Position numbers and translations under genes: made by a program
Assembly (NCBI RefSeq): GCF_003194585.1
Contig: NZ_QHKZ01000006.1
Coordinates: 124,001 to 188,000 of the forward strand
Direction: 5' to 3'
DNA from: Nocardioides daejeonensis
GTDB lineage: Bacteria; Actinomycetota; Actinomycetes; Propionibacteriales; Nocardioidaceae
DNA length: 64,000 nucleotides
Shown here: one piece after another, positions 16,435-25,877 of the stretch
Numbering within the stretch: the stretch's first letter is position 1
Layout of the letters: the number at the start of each line of letters is the position of its first letter
Notes under the pieces: model-generated
Told to the model about the DNA's origin: nothing
Seen by the model: only the letters and a program-made list of their open reading frames with translations
The model's database searches: none

Positions 16435-18324
16435 TCAGCGGTCGACGGTGAGGTTCAGTGTGCTCCCCGGCTGCACCCGGTAGAGGCCGCCCAGCAGCTC
16501 CAGCAGCTTCATCGGCGGCGGCAGCAGGTGCGGGGTGTCACCGGTCTTCACCTTCAAGCGGAGCCGGTGACCGGCCGGGATGGTGACGAACGACGGCCGG
16601 ATCTCGATGTCGTAGCGGGTGCTCTGCCCGACCGGCACCTTCTGCGCCGAGGCCTTGGTGAGCGGGTGGTACGGCATGATCCAGTCGTTGCCCGCGGCCC
16701 AGCTACGCACCGGGTCGACCGCCCGTAGCGAGCCGAGCTGCGCGCCGCCGGTGAGCAACCGCTGCGTGCCATCGGGAGCGACGTCGTACACCTCGGTGAC
16801 GAACATCGTCTCCGGCCTGTTGGAAGTCGCGTTCAGGGTCAGCGAGAGCGGCCCGGAGAGCCGCATCGGCTGGGCGAGTGGGGCAGTGTCCCAGGTCGCA
16901 TCGCCCGGCTGGAGCGCATCCAGCAGGCCCTGCAGCGCCGGCTGCCCGTGACAGAACTCCACGAACGCCCGCAATGCACCCGCCGCCCACTGGTTGACTG
17001 CCTGCGAGCAGGCCAAGGAGAGACCCTTGAACCAGATGCTCTGGTTGGCGCCGGCTACGGCCGCCGGAGTCAGCTTCTTGCCCGGGGCGAGATGCAGACG
17101 CTCGACCTGCGCCTCCTCCGACGGGTACGACGCCACGCGGTAGCTGCTGTCGCCCTCCAGCACCTCGAACGGCTTGTCGGTGTCGGTGATGCCGGTGTCG
17201 ACGCCCTTCAGGTAGTGGTCGAACCAGGCGAGCTTGATCCGGTCGAGGTCGATGCCCTCTCCCTGGTTGCCGTGGTCCCAGGGCCCCCACAGCAGCTGGT
17301 AGTCGCTGGTCACCTGCTGGTCGGGCAGCATCGGGGCGGTGACGGAGCGGCCCGCCCAAGCGTTCTGCAGACCGCTGTAGAGCAGCGGCTCCCCGCGCTG
17401 GAAGACGTCGTACTGGCCACCGACGATGTAGGCGGCAACGCCGTTGTCGACGACCTTCTGCAGCACCCGCTGCGGGGCCCGCTCCTGCCAGTACTCCGAG
17501 TCATAGACGCGGCCCTGCTGCAGCAGCACGTTGAGGCCGGTGGTGAGCTCGAACGGGATGCCGGCCAGCCCGTGCTGGAACGCCAGCCGCAGCGCGTCGA
17601 AGGGGTTGCTCATCCGCTCCCCCAGCGGGGTGAGGGTGCGCAGCCCGAAGTAGCCGGCGATCAGCCCGAGGGACGACTCCATGTTGACCACGCCGCCGCT
17701 GACGAACAGGTCGCGGTAGGGGTCGGCCGCGGTGAAGACCGGGAAGATCGCCTTGAGCGGCGAGTTCGGTCCCACCTCGGAGGCTGTGAAGACCTGGTCG
17801 ATGCCCAGGTAGGAGAAGCCGGTCGCACCCACCTTGCCGGTGCTGTGCGGCAGCTGTGCGGCGAAGTCGACCAGCTCGGCACCGTCCTCGGCCTCGACCT
17901 GCCCGAAGAGCTGCGACTGCCCCTCGGACCCGCCGGTGCCGGCCACGTCGACGGTGAGGAAGATGTAGCCGCGCCTGACCATGTAGTCGTTGACCTGGCC
18001 GTCGAACGACTTCCCGTACGGCGTCTGCACCAGGATCACCGGGAACGGTCCCGGCGCCGCCTTCCCGGTCGCCGGGTCGGCGGGCGCATGGATCGCTGCG
18101 CGCAGTACCCGGCCGTCACGCATCGTGATCGGCACGTCCTTGGTGACCACGATCCCGTACGTCGCGGGGCCCGGCTCCCACCCAGGCGCCAGGGCCGGCA
18201 CCGCAGCCACCCGGCGTACGCCCGGGGCCGCGGAAGCGGCGGAGAGCCCCGGCAGCAGCACCGCCAGGAGCGCGAACAGTGCCGTCAGCGCGACGACTCG
18301 GAGAGTGGGACGCGTGTTCAACAT
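16435..18324 (-). CDS. Secreted CocE/NonD-family (peptidase S15-type) hydrolase
   Basis: A 629-residue protein. The long open frame continues upstream across the xth promoter, so ATG MLNTRPTLRVVALTALFALL is chosen because it gives a clean Sec signal peptide ending near ASAAPG. The alpha/beta-hydrolase part has VTMRDG-like and PVILVQTPYGKS segments, the nucleophile elbow GATGFSYLGI and a later WDHGNQG histidine region. The C-terminal beta-sandwich of the X-Pro dipeptidyl-peptidase family follows (LSGPLSLTLNATSNRPETMFVTEVYDV). It would act outside the cell on an acyl or peptide substrate, which cannot be told here. Confidence 0.85.
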   Translation of the reverse strand: MLNTRPTLRVVALTALFALLAVLLPGLSAASAAPGVRRVAAVPALAPGWEPGPATYGIVVTKDVPITMRDGRVLRAAIHAPADPATGKAAPGPFPVILVQTPYGKSFDGQVNDYMVRRGYIFLTVDVAGTGGSEGQSQLFGQVEAEDGAELVDFAAQLPHSTGKVGATGFSYLGIDQVFTASEVGPNSPLKAIFPVFTAADPYRDLFVSGGVVNMESSLGLIAGYFGLRTLTPLGERMSNPFDALRLAFQHGLAGIPFELTTGLNVLLQQGRVYDSEYWQERAPQRVLQKVVDNGVAAYIVGGQYDVFQRGEPLLYSGLQNAWAGRSVTAPMLPDQQVTSDYQLLWGPWDHGNQGEGIDLDRIKLAWFDHYLKGVDTGITDTDKPFEVLEGDSSYRVASYPSEEAQVERLHLAPGKKLTPAAVAGANQSIWFKGLSLACSQAVNQWAAGALRAFVEFCHGQPALQGLLDALQPGDATWDTAPLAQPMRLSGPLSLTLNATSNRPETMFVTEVYDVAPDGTQRLLTGGAQLGSLRAVDPVRSWAAGNDWIMPYHPLTKASAQKVPVGQSTRYDIEIRPSFVTIPAGHRLRLKVKTGDTPHLLPPPMKLLELLGGLYRVQPGSTLNLTVDR

Positions 18325-18341
18325 AGTGTTGCAACGAACCG

Positions 18342-18370
18342 GTGTGACGGGGGTTACTCCTCGGTCACAC
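18342..18370. promoter_or_regulatory. Dyad in the divergent CocE-xth promoter region
   Basis: GTGTGAC (18342-18348) and GTCACAC (18364-18370) form a perfect inverted repeat with centres 22 bp apart, two helical turns. It sits between two divergent start codons, where an operator is expected. No matching regulator is known to me. Confidence 0.4.
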
Positions 18371-18384
18371 GTAGGGTGTCGGCC

Positions 18385-19176
18385 GTGCGTATCGCGACGT
18401 GGAACGTCAACTCCCTGCGGAGCCGGATCGACCGTGTCGAGGCGTTGCTGCAGCGGCATGAGATCGACGTGCTGGCCCTGCAGGAGACCAAGGCACGGGA
18501 GGAGCAGCTGCCGCTGATGGGGCTGCAATCGCTCGGCTACGAGACAGTCGCGGCCGGCTACAACCAGTGGAACGGCGTCGCGTTGATCAGCAGGGTCGGC
18601 ATCGACGACGTGCAGGTCGGGTTCCCCGAGATGCCCGGCTTCGGCGAGCCGCTGGCCGCGGAGGCCCGCGCGCTGGGCGCCGTCTGCGGGGGCGTCCGGA
18701 TCTGGTCGCTGTATGTGCCCAACGGGCGCAAGATCGGCGACCCGCACTATCTCTACAAGCTGGACTGGCTGGCCCGGCTCCGGGCCGCCGCCGGCCAGTG
18801 GGTGGGCGAGGACGCCGCGCTGGTCGGCGACTGGAACATCGCCCCCACCGACGAGGACGTCTTCGACATCGCCCAGTTCGCCACCTCGACCCACGTCACC
18901 GAGCCGGAACGCGCCGCCTTCCGCGCCTTCCTCGACGAGGGCTACGTCGACGTCGCCCGTCCGCACACCCCGCACCCCGACGGGTTCACCTACTTCGACT
19001 ACTACCGCCAGCGCTTCGAGCGCAACCGCGGCATGCGCATCGACTTCGTGCTCGGCTCGCCCTCGCTGGCCAAGCGCGTCACCGGGGCCTTCATCGACCG
19101 CGAAGAGCGCGATCCCGCCCGCTTCGAGGGCAAGCCCAGCGACCACGCCCCGCTGATCGTCGACCTCGCTGACTAG
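18385..19176 (+). CDS. xth: Exodeoxyribonuclease III (XthA-type AP endonuclease)
   Basis: A 263-residue protein starting at GTG (RIATWNVNSLRSRIDRVEALL). The frame is open for long upstream, but this is the canonical N-terminus. Motifs are ALQETKA, WSLYVPNGR, LVGDWNIAPTDEDVFD, RIDFVLGS and PSDHAPLIVDL, giving the metal-binding Glu, the catalytic Asn/Asp and the final Asp-His pair. It repairs abasic sites and trims 3' ends. It is divergent from the CocE gene, with 60 bp between the starts. A leaderless or very short leader is possible, since there is no clear ribosome site. Confidence 0.95.
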   Translation: MRIATWNVNSLRSRIDRVEALLQRHEIDVLALQETKAREEQLPLMGLQSLGYETVAAGYNQWNGVALISRVGIDDVQVGFPEMPGFGEPLAAEARALGAVCGGVRIWSLYVPNGRKIGDPHYLYKLDWLARLRAAAGQWVGEDAALVGDWNIAPTDEDVFDIAQFATSTHVTEPERAAFRAFLDEGYVDVARPHTPHPDGFTYFDYYRQRFERNRGMRIDFVLGSPSLAKRVTGAFIDREERDPARFEGKPSDHAPLIVDLAD

Positions 19177-19255
19177 GCCCCCGCTCGCTGTCATGCGCCG
19201 GATTTGTGGTCGCTCCGCCAGGCGCTGTGTCGGGGGGTTGCGTCATGGTGGCCCC

Positions 19256-20335
19256 ATGGAGATCGCACTGTTGCTGCTCGGGCTGGCGCTCGGCATCGGC
19301 GTTGGTACGGCGTTGGGCTGGCTGGCCGCGTCGCTGCGGGCGGGGCGGGCGCCGAGTGGCGACGTCGCGGCCGTGACGGAGGCGCTGGCCGACAAGGTAG
19401 GCCGGGACGCCGACGTCCACGCCGGCCTGCGCCAACTTCAGGAGCAGCTCACGTCGCTGGAGCGCGAACGTGCCCACTGGCAGGGGCAGATCCGCCAGCA
19501 GGTCGAGGAGGTTCGGCTGAGCGCCACCGACCTGCGCCGCGAGACCACCGCGCTGGGCACCGCCCTACGCCGTCCACAGGTCAGGGGCCGGTGGGGCGAG
19601 CTCCAGCTGCGCCGGGCGGTCGAGCTCGCCGGGATGCTGGAGCACTGCGACTTCACCGAGCAGCAGAGCCTCACCACCGCTGACGGCATCGTGCGGCCCG
19701 ACCTCGTGGTGCACCTGGCCGGCGGCCGCCACGTGGTGGTCGACAGCAAGGTGCCGCTCGACGCCTTCCTCGACGTCACCGAGGCTGGGGAGCCGGAGGA
19801 GTCTCGCCACCACCTGGGCAGGCATGCGGCACAGGTGCGGCAGCACGTGGACGCCCTCTCCGCCAAGAGGTACTGGCGTGCGGTCGACCTCTCCCCCGAT
19901 TTCGTCGTGCTCTACCTCCCTGGCGAGGGCCTGCTCTCCGCCGCCTTGGAGGCAGATCGGTCGCTGCTGGAGCATGCGGCGGGCCGCAACGTCGTGCTGG
20001 CCACGCCGACCACGTTGATCGCGCTGCTCAAGACGGTCGCGCTGGGTTGGTCGCAGGCGCAGGTCGCCGAGCGCGCCCGCGAGATCCACGAGCTCGGCCG
20101 CGACCTGCATGCCCGACTCGGCGTGATGGGTGGGCATCTCGACAAGCTCGGTCGCAGTCTGCGCGGCTCCGTCGAGGCGTTCAACGCCACCGTCGGCTCG
20201 CTCGAGGGCCGTGTGCTGGTCACCGCTCGCAACCTGGAGGAGCTCGGCGCCGGAGAGAGCGCCCTGGAGGCGCCGGCGCGGGTGATCGTCGAGCCACGAT
20301 CGCTGACCGCACGCGAACTCCGCGAGACCGGCTGA
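19256..20335 (+). CDS. rmuC: RmuC-family DNA recombination protein
   Basis: A 359-residue protein from ATG MEIALLLLGLALGIG; the earlier start gives an unlikely Arg-rich extension. It has an N-terminal membrane anchor, a coiled coil (LRQLQEQLTSLERERAHWQGQ) and the RmuC core: RGRWGELQLRRAVELAGM, RPDLVVHLAGGRHVVVDSKVPLDAF, SPDFVVLYLPGEGLLSAAL and VVLATPTTLIALLKTVA. RmuC has a PD-(D/E)XK-like nuclease fold and limits inversions at short repeats in E. coli. That is of interest in a window with many short repeats, but no link is shown. Confidence 0.92.
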   Translation: MEIALLLLGLALGIGVGTALGWLAASLRAGRAPSGDVAAVTEALADKVGRDADVHAGLRQLQEQLTSLERERAHWQGQIRQQVEEVRLSATDLRRETTALGTALRRPQVRGRWGELQLRRAVELAGMLEHCDFTEQQSLTTADGIVRPDLVVHLAGGRHVVVDSKVPLDAFLDVTEAGEPEESRHHLGRHAAQVRQHVDALSAKRYWRAVDLSPDFVVLYLPGEGLLSAALEADRSLLEHAAGRNVVLATPTTLIALLKTVALGWSQAQVAERAREIHELGRDLHARLGVMGGHLDKLGRSLRGSVEAFNATVGSLEGRVLVTARNLEELGAGESALEAPARVIVEPRSLTARELRETG

Positions 20336-20366
20336 CCAGCGGTCCGCCGCGCCGTAGATTGACCCC

Positions 20367-20777
20367 GTGGCCCGTGCACGCACGCTCTGGGAGGAAGGCG
20401 ACGAACCCGCTCGGTCCGTCGCCCTGCTCGGCGTCGCCGTCACCGTCACGCTGCTGCTCCTCGACCTGCTGGTGACGCGAGGGGTCGGTCTCCTCTTCGA
20501 CTGCGGTTTCGTGCTGCTGTGCGTCGGCTTGGCGCTGCGCGTCCGCCCGCCGGATTTCCTCACGATCGCGGGGCTGCCGCCGACCCTGATGGTGGGTACC
20601 TTCTGGGCCCATGCCGTCATCGGCCCCGAGGAGAGCACGATCCAAGCCCTGGTCCGCACCCTGAGCGAGCACGTCGGTGCCCTGGTGATCGGCTACACCC
20701 TCTTCCTCAGTTGCCTGTTGCTCCGGCACGAGTTCGTTCGGCGGCGGCGCGGCCCCCACCACCCGGCGGCCCGATGA
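20367..20777 (+). CDS. DUF6542-like small membrane protein
   Basis: A 136-residue GTG-started protein with three to four membrane segments (SVALLGVAVTVTLLLLDLLV, LLFDCGFVLLCVGLAL, ALVIGYTLFLSCLLL). The pattern RGVGLLFDCGFVLLCVGLALRVRPPD resembles DUF6542, an actinobacterial family of unknown function often near ispH, ychF and xseA, all of which are in this window. The ATG of the GGDEF-EAL gene overlaps its stop codon. Confidence 0.65.
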   Translation: MARARTLWEEGDEPARSVALLGVAVTVTLLLLDLLVTRGVGLLFDCGFVLLCVGLALRVRPPDFLTIAGLPPTLMVGTFWAHAVIGPEESTIQALVRTLSEHVGALVIGYTLFLSCLLLRHEFVRRRRGPHHPAAR

Positions 20778-23122
20778 TGGGCCGGCTCGGCTCGCGCCGT
20801 CGCACGGCACCCCCCCGGCTGGCACCGATCGCCCCGGTGCCGACGCTGCCGGAGCGACGCCGCTGGGTGCTCGCGTACGACGGGGTGCTCTTCGTCATCG
20901 CGCTCGTCATCGTGGCTCTCGAGGCACTGGAATGGCGCGACAACCTTCCCGACTTCCGGCCGGTCTCCATCGTGGCGCTGGCGGCACTGCCGCTGCTGAT
21001 CCGCAACTCCATCCCGGTCTCCACCGGCACCTACTCCGCCACGGTCGCCCTCGCTCCGGCCGTGCTCTACTCCGCCGCCTTCGACGGAGGCAGCCACATC
21101 TTCCCGCTCTGGGCGCTGATCGTCTTCTGCTCCTACAGCTTGCTGCGCGGCCGGCCGTCGGTTCGCAATCCGCGCGTGGCGATCCAGATCCTGGCCGGTG
21201 CCGCGCTGATGGAGGTCGCCACCGCCACGCGCCTCGGCTTCCACCCCTATGACCGCGTCCTGACCGGGATCGCGGCGTACCTCGCCGTCCTCGCGGCTCT
21301 GGAGTTCCCGCGCCACTGGATCCGCACGAACCAGTCCCGACTCCGGGTGCTGGAGCCCCTCAACCTGGCGGCCGCGGTGATCGCGCTCCTGCTCTCCTCC
21401 ACCAGCGTGGCCGTGCTGCGACGCATGCAGGCAGAGGGACAGGGCTTCGGGGTCCTCAACACCCCGGAGGGACAGGCCCCGGGCACCGTTCCGGTGCTGG
21501 GCATCACCCTGATCGCCGCCTGCGTGCTCCTGGCCAAGGTCGAACGGCAACTGCTGATCACCGCCACCCTCTCCGATGCCGCGGTCGCGATGCCGTGGCC
21601 GGGCGACCAGATCGACGAGCTCCTGAAGGAGACGAGCCGCCGCGGCCTCCGGGCGCGCACGGCCGAGATCCGCGCCGAGCCCGACGGCAGGCAGAGCCTC
21701 AGCCTGGAACTCCGCGACGGCCGTTTCCTGGTGCTCACCCGCGGCCGGGGCGACCTCGGTTTCCAACGCTCCGAGGAGAAGTTGGCGCGTGCCCTGGTCG
21801 CCATGGCCGAGGGGTCTCGGGCTCAGGCCACCCACGAGCAGGTGCTGATCCAGGCAGCCAACACCGACGCGCTCAGCGGCCTGTGGACCCACCCGTTCTT
21901 CAACACCTGCCTGTCGACCGCACTGGCCGAGCGCGCGCCGACCGAGAACATCGCTGTGCTCTTCATCGACCTCGACGACTTCAAGTTCGTCAACGAGAGC
22001 CTGGGCCACCTGGTCGCCGACGACGTGATCCGCACCCTGGGCGAACGCCTGCTCTCCGGGCTGCCGGTCGACTCCTTCCCGAGCCGCTTCGGCGGCGACG
22101 AGTTCGTCCTGCTCTTCCGACATGTCCACGGCGCCAGCCACCTCGAGTCCTTGAAGCACCAGGTCACCGCCCTGGTCGGCGAGCACATCACTGTCGAGGG
22201 CGAGGTGCTCCAGATGAGCTGCACCATCGGAGCGGCGCTCTCCTCTCCCAGTCGCAACAGCGCCTCGGGTCTGCTCCAAGACGCCGAACTCGAGATGCGC
22301 AGTCTCAAGGCGGCTCGACGCGCTATTCCCCGTCCCCGCTGGGCTCCGGAGGTAGCGCTGCTGCGCGACCTCGTCGACGAGGGCGACATCGGAGTGGCCT
22401 ACCAGCCGCTGATCGATCTGCGCACCAACAGCCTCTACGGCTACGAGGCGCTGGTGCGCGCCCACCACCCCGCCTTCGGGCCGCTCTCTCCCCTCCAGAC
22501 GATCGGTTCCGCGATCCGCCTGGGCATCCTCGACGAGGTCACCGAGATCATCGCGGAGCAGGCATTCGTCGCCGTCGACCGCGTCGCTCAGCGGATCGGC
22601 CGGGAGCTCACCCTCTCGATCAACATCGAGTACCAGCAGCTGCGCGACGGCAATCCCCTGCTGGACTGGGTCTGCGAACGCAAGGAGAGCCACGGCTTCC
22701 CCGTCGTCCTGGAGCTCTCCGAACGCAAGATCGGTGCCTGGCACTCGGTCCACGAGCACGTGGCTCGGAACCTCCGCGACTGCGGCGTCGAGCTCGCCCT
22801 GGACGACTTCGGGGCCGGCAACGCGACGTTCAACGTCGTCTCCGAGTGGGACTGGGGCTGGGTCAAGATCGACCGAGCGTTCCTCAGCAGCATGGGCGAG
22901 CGTGGGCTCACCATGCTTCCGCACGTGGTGCGGATGCTCCACGAGCTCGGCACCACCGCCGTGCTGGAGGGGATCGAGACCCGCGAGCAGCTCGGCTTCG
23001 CGCGGGAGCTGAGCATCCCCTTGGCGCAGGGGCATCGCCTGGGAACGCCGCAGTCGGCAGAGGAGATCCTGACCGACCAGACCGTGCACGGCCTCGACGT
23101 GACCGACCTGCTCTCCGACTGA
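20774..23122 (+). CDS. Membrane GGDEF-EAL protein (cyclic di-GMP synthesis/degradation)
   Basis: A 782-residue protein. Residues about 30-270 hold a multi-span membrane region. A GGDEF domain follows with the intact active-site motif RFGGDEFVLLF (GGDEF at 440-444). No RxxD inhibitory site is seen just before it. An EAL domain follows with YEALVR (EAL at 558-560), SINIEYQQL, LELSERKI, ALDDFGAGNAT, KIDR, EGIET and AQGHRLG, so all catalytic landmarks are kept. It may both make and break c-di-GMP. It is coupled by ATGA overlap to the DUF6542 gene and lies 0.7 kb before a polysaccharide module whose glycosyltransferase may sense c-di-GMP. Confidence 0.92.
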   Translation: MMGRLGSRRRTAPPRLAPIAPVPTLPERRRWVLAYDGVLFVIALVIVALEALEWRDNLPDFRPVSIVALAALPLLIRNSIPVSTGTYSATVALAPAVLYSAAFDGGSHIFPLWALIVFCSYSLLRGRPSVRNPRVAIQILAGAALMEVATATRLGFHPYDRVLTGIAAYLAVLAALEFPRHWIRTNQSRLRVLEPLNLAAAVIALLLSSTSVAVLRRMQAEGQGFGVLNTPEGQAPGTVPVLGITLIAACVLLAKVERQLLITATLSDAAVAMPWPGDQIDELLKETSRRGLRARTAEIRAEPDGRQSLSLELRDGRFLVLTRGRGDLGFQRSEEKLARALVAMAEGSRAQATHEQVLIQAANTDALSGLWTHPFFNTCLSTALAERAPTENIAVLFIDLDDFKFVNESLGHLVADDVIRTLGERLLSGLPVDSFPSRFGGDEFVLLFRHVHGASHLESLKHQVTALVGEHITVEGEVLQMSCTIGAALSSPSRNSASGLLQDAELEMRSLKAARRAIPRPRWAPEVALLRDLVDEGDIGVAYQPLIDLRTNSLYGYEALVRAHHPAFGPLSPLQTIGSAIRLGILDEVTEIIAEQAFVAVDRVAQRIGRELTLSINIEYQQLRDGNPLLDWVCERKESHGFPVVLELSERKIGAWHSVHEHVARNLRDCGVELALDDFGAGNATFNVVSEWDWGWVKIDRAFLSSMGERGLTMLPHVVRMLHELGTTAVLEGIETREQLGFARELSIPLAQGHRLGTPQSAEEILTDQTVHGLDVTDLLSD

Positions 23123-23125
23123 CGG

Positions 23126-23156
23126 ACGCCGTCCCGGACGCCCCGGGCGACGGCGT
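23126..23156. terminator. Hairpin between convergent genes
   Basis: ACGCCGTC (23126-23133) pairs with GACGGCGT (23149-23156), with a further CCGG/CCGG inside. It occupies most of the 40-bp gap between the GGDEF-EAL and YciO stops. There is no T-run; a bidirectional terminator is likely. Confidence 0.5.
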
Positions 23157-23162
23157 ACGGCG

Positions 23163-23786
23163 TCACTCCAGGAAGCGCTCCGGGTCGCCTGCGCCGAGAC
23201 GCAGGACCTCGGGCACCTTCTCCGACAGGTCGACGACCGTCGTCGGGGTGGCCGGGCACTCGCCGGCCTCCACCACGATGTCGACCTGGTGGTCGAGCTC
23301 CTCCTTGATCTCCCAGCCGAGGGTGCGCGGCTCCTGCTCGCCGGGAAGGATCAGGGTGCTGGTCAGCATCGGCTCGCCCAGCTCGGCCAGGATCGCCTGG
23401 ACGAGCGGACGCTCGGGGATGCGCACGCCGACGGTCTTCTTCTTGGCGTGCATCAACCGGCGGGGCACCTCGCGCGTGGCCGGAAGGATGAAGGTGTAGG
23501 GCCCCGGCGTGCACGCCTTGATCGCCCGGAACGAGGAGTTGTCGACGTGCACGAACTGGCCGAGCTGGCCGAAGTCCCGGCACATCAGGGTGAAGTGGTG
23601 CTTCTCGTCCAGGTCCCGGATCCGCAGGATCCTGTCGCGCCCATCGCGGTTGCCGAGCTGCGCGCCCAGCGCATAGCCCGAGTCGGTCGGATAGGCGATG
23701 AGCTGATCGTCGCGCAGCGCCTCCACCAGTTGAGCGACCAACCGGGGCTGCGGGTTGTCGGGGTGGATGTCGAGGAAGCGCGCCAT
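23163..23786 (-). CDS. yciO: YciO-type Sua5/YrdC-family protein
   Basis: A 207-residue protein from ATG MARFLDIHPDNPQPRLV. The text IHPDNPQPRL, YPTDSGYALG, FTLMCRDFGQL, PGPYTFIL and VPRRLMHAKKKTVGVRIP closely follows E. coli YciO (206 residues). It shares the Sua5/YrdC fold that makes threonylcarbamoyl-AMP for the t6A37 tRNA modification. Whether YciO proteins do this in vivo is debated, and they are shorter than Sua5. The upstream part of the open frame is ignored because it overlaps the divergent BcsB-like promoter. Confidence 0.9.
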   Translation of the reverse strand: MARFLDIHPDNPQPRLVAQLVEALRDDQLIAYPTDSGYALGAQLGNRDGRDRILRIRDLDEKHHFTLMCRDFGQLGQFVHVDNSSFRAIKACTPGPYTFILPATREVPRRLMHAKKKTVGVRIPERPLVQAILAELGEPMLTSTLILPGEQEPRTLGWEIKEELDHQVDIVVEAGECPATPTTVVDLSEKVPEVLRLGAGDPERFLE

Positions 23787-23842
23787 GGTGCCCAAGGGTA
23801 GTCGCGACCTACCTCTAGGGTGAGAGCGTCCTGACGGCGGCG

Positions 23843-25867
23843 ATGTCCTGGGGAGTGACAGTGGCCCATCAACCGAACCCTCACCGCAGCGGTGTGCGCC
23901 GCCGCAGCGCCATGCTCCTTGCGGGCCTGCTCCTGCTCGCCACCGCGGGCGCCGCGACCGGCCATGCCGCTCCCGGTGACGCACCGGACGGATCACGGCC
24001 GACGAGCACGGTGCCCGTCACCGGCACGCTCAGCTCGTACGCCGACAGCACAGGCACCCTGCTCGTCCCGGTGCCCGAAGGGCTCACCCCTCGGCGGCTC
24101 CGGGGCCAGCTGACGGTCAGCGGCCCGCAGAGCGGCGACGTGACCATCTCGGTCGGCGGACGCACCCTTCTCCGAGGCCCGGTGGGCGACACCCGGCCGG
24201 TGGCGCTGCGCGTCGGCCCCCGAGACGTCGACGGCGACGGCAACCTCCCCGTCACGCTGACGCACCACACCGAGAACCCAGGACGCACGGCCTGCATCAC
24301 GGTGGAGCCGACCCGCGTCACCCTGGACGAGCTGACCCTCGTCGCCTCGGGCCAGGAGACCACCCCGCGCACGGTAGGCGAGTTCCTCCCCGCGGCCAGC
24401 GCCGGAGTCGACGTCGTGGTGGCTGCGGACGCGTCCGACGACCTCCTGCAGGCGGCCCTCAACGCGGTGGCGGCCGTCGCCTCGCGCTACGGCACCGAGA
24501 CCCCCGTCGAGCTGGTGACCACCCCCCAGGCGGAGGGCCCAGGGGCACGGGCGATCGAGTTCCGCGCCGGCGACTCCCCGGTCACCACCACGATCGACAG
24601 CGGCTCCGGCGTCCCCACCCTCGTGATCACCGGCTCCGGTGACGACCTGACCGGGGCCGCACGGGCGCTCGCCTCTCCCGCGCTCCCCCTCGCCGACGAC
24701 GCCACGACCGAAGGTCTGTCGGTCACCACAGCTGAGGAGAGCGACCGCGGCCTGCGCCAGCAGCTGAGCACGGTCGCCCGCCAGGAGACGATCGTGCTCA
24801 GCGGCTACGGCACCTCGACCGCCTACGTCGGGGTGCGCCAAGACATGTTCGGCGGACCGATCGACAAGCTCGACCTGCACCTGACCGGCACCCACACCGC
24901 GGTGCCCGACGGCGCGCGGGTCCAGCTGGATCTGCTCTTCAACGGTCGCCTGGTCGCCTCGACCCGGCTCGGCGACGACAGTGACTTCACCCTCGACGCG
25001 ACGGTCGAGAGCGATCACCTCCGCGCCGAGAACGGCTTGGAGCTGCGGTTCAGTGGGAGCCCGGCCGGAGGCGAGTGCGTCACCTTCGGTCAGCACCTCC
25101 CGCTCGAGGTGCATGTCGACACCAGCGCCTCCACCCTCATCGGCCACCGCGGCAACGGCTCGGTCACCGGCTTCGCCCGCTTCCCGCAGGTTCTCGGCGG
25201 CGATCTCCCGGTCGCCCTGCGCGGCACAGACGGCGCCCGCACCGGCCTCGCTGCCGACGCGGCACGGATCGTCTCCGCACTGCAGCGGGCCGCTGACCGC
25301 CCGCTCGAGCTCGAGCTGGTCGATGCCGACGCCTTCCTGAGCAGCGACCGCTCCGGGTTGCTGGTGGGCGCGACCCATGAGGACTCGACCGCCCTCAAAG
25401 CACCGCTCCGGCTCAGCGGCATGCGCCTGATGGACTACGTCGACGCAGCCTTCGAGGTCGGCACGGACCGGCCGTTCGCCGCTCTCGAGGCGTTCGGCAA
25501 CGACGGGCGCGACGTACTGATGCTGGGCGCCTGGCAGCCCGACGGCACCGACGCGAGCCCTCTGCTCCGCCGAGCCACCGCAGCCCTCGTCTCCGCATCG
25601 TGGGGGACGCTCAGCGACGACGTCCTCGTCGCGACCGAGACCAGCGACCCCTTCACGCTCAGCAGCAATGCCGTGGTGCCGCAGCAGGAACGCGTCGACG
25701 AGCGACGCAGTCAGGCCTGGTGGTTCCTCGGGGGTCTCGGCGTGCTGCTGCTCCTGGTCGGGGTGAACGTCGTGATCGGCCGCCGGCGCAAGGAGCAGGT
25801 GCGGCGCCTGGTCGATGCACAGGAACGTGTCGACGCGCAGGAGCGCACCGGCACCACCGACGAGTGA
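23843..25867 (+). CDS. BcsB-like cellulose synthase regulatory subunit
   Basis: A 674-residue exported protein: signal peptide (SAMLLAGLLLLATAGAATGHA), a large beta-rich extracellular part with two similar halves (for example DKLDLHLTGTHTAVPDGARVQLDLLFNGRLVAST), and one C-terminal membrane segment (WWFLGGLGVLLLLVGVNVVIG) with a basic cytosolic tail. The layout matches BcsB, which guides a growing polysaccharide and is anchored next to the synthase. It is first in a unit with a GT-C enzyme and a GT2 synthase. The polymer is probably not cellulose as such, since no PilZ-BcsA or BcsZ gene is present. Confidence 0.75.
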   Translation: MSWGVTVAHQPNPHRSGVRRRSAMLLAGLLLLATAGAATGHAAPGDAPDGSRPTSTVPVTGTLSSYADSTGTLLVPVPEGLTPRRLRGQLTVSGPQSGDVTISVGGRTLLRGPVGDTRPVALRVGPRDVDGDGNLPVTLTHHTENPGRTACITVEPTRVTLDELTLVASGQETTPRTVGEFLPAASAGVDVVVAADASDDLLQAALNAVAAVASRYGTETPVELVTTPQAEGPGARAIEFRAGDSPVTTTIDSGSGVPTLVITGSGDDLTGAARALASPALPLADDATTEGLSVTTAEESDRGLRQQLSTVARQETIVLSGYGTSTAYVGVRQDMFGGPIDKLDLHLTGTHTAVPDGARVQLDLLFNGRLVASTRLGDDSDFTLDATVESDHLRAENGLELRFSGSPAGGECVTFGQHLPLEVHVDTSASTLIGHRGNGSVTGFARFPQVLGGDLPVALRGTDGARTGLAADAARIVSALQRAADRPLELELVDADAFLSSDRSGLLVGATHEDSTALKAPLRLSGMRLMDYVDAAFEVGTDRPFAALEAFGNDGRDVLMLGAWQPDGTDASPLLRRATAALVSASWGTLSDDVLVATETSDPFTLSSNAVVPQQERVDERRSQAWWFLGGLGVLLLLVGVNVVIGRRRKEQVRRLVDAQERVDAQERTGTTDE

Positions 25868-25877
25868 CGGAGCCATC

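Noticed and set aside
16435..19194. A 919-residue CocE-type protein
   Set aside because: The first 290 codons are antisense to xth. A signal peptide begins at the ATG at 18324.
20693..23089. Long minus-strand frame opposite the GGDEF-EAL gene
   Set aside because: Composition is typical of antisense GC-rich shadow, while the plus-strand protein has all catalytic motifs.
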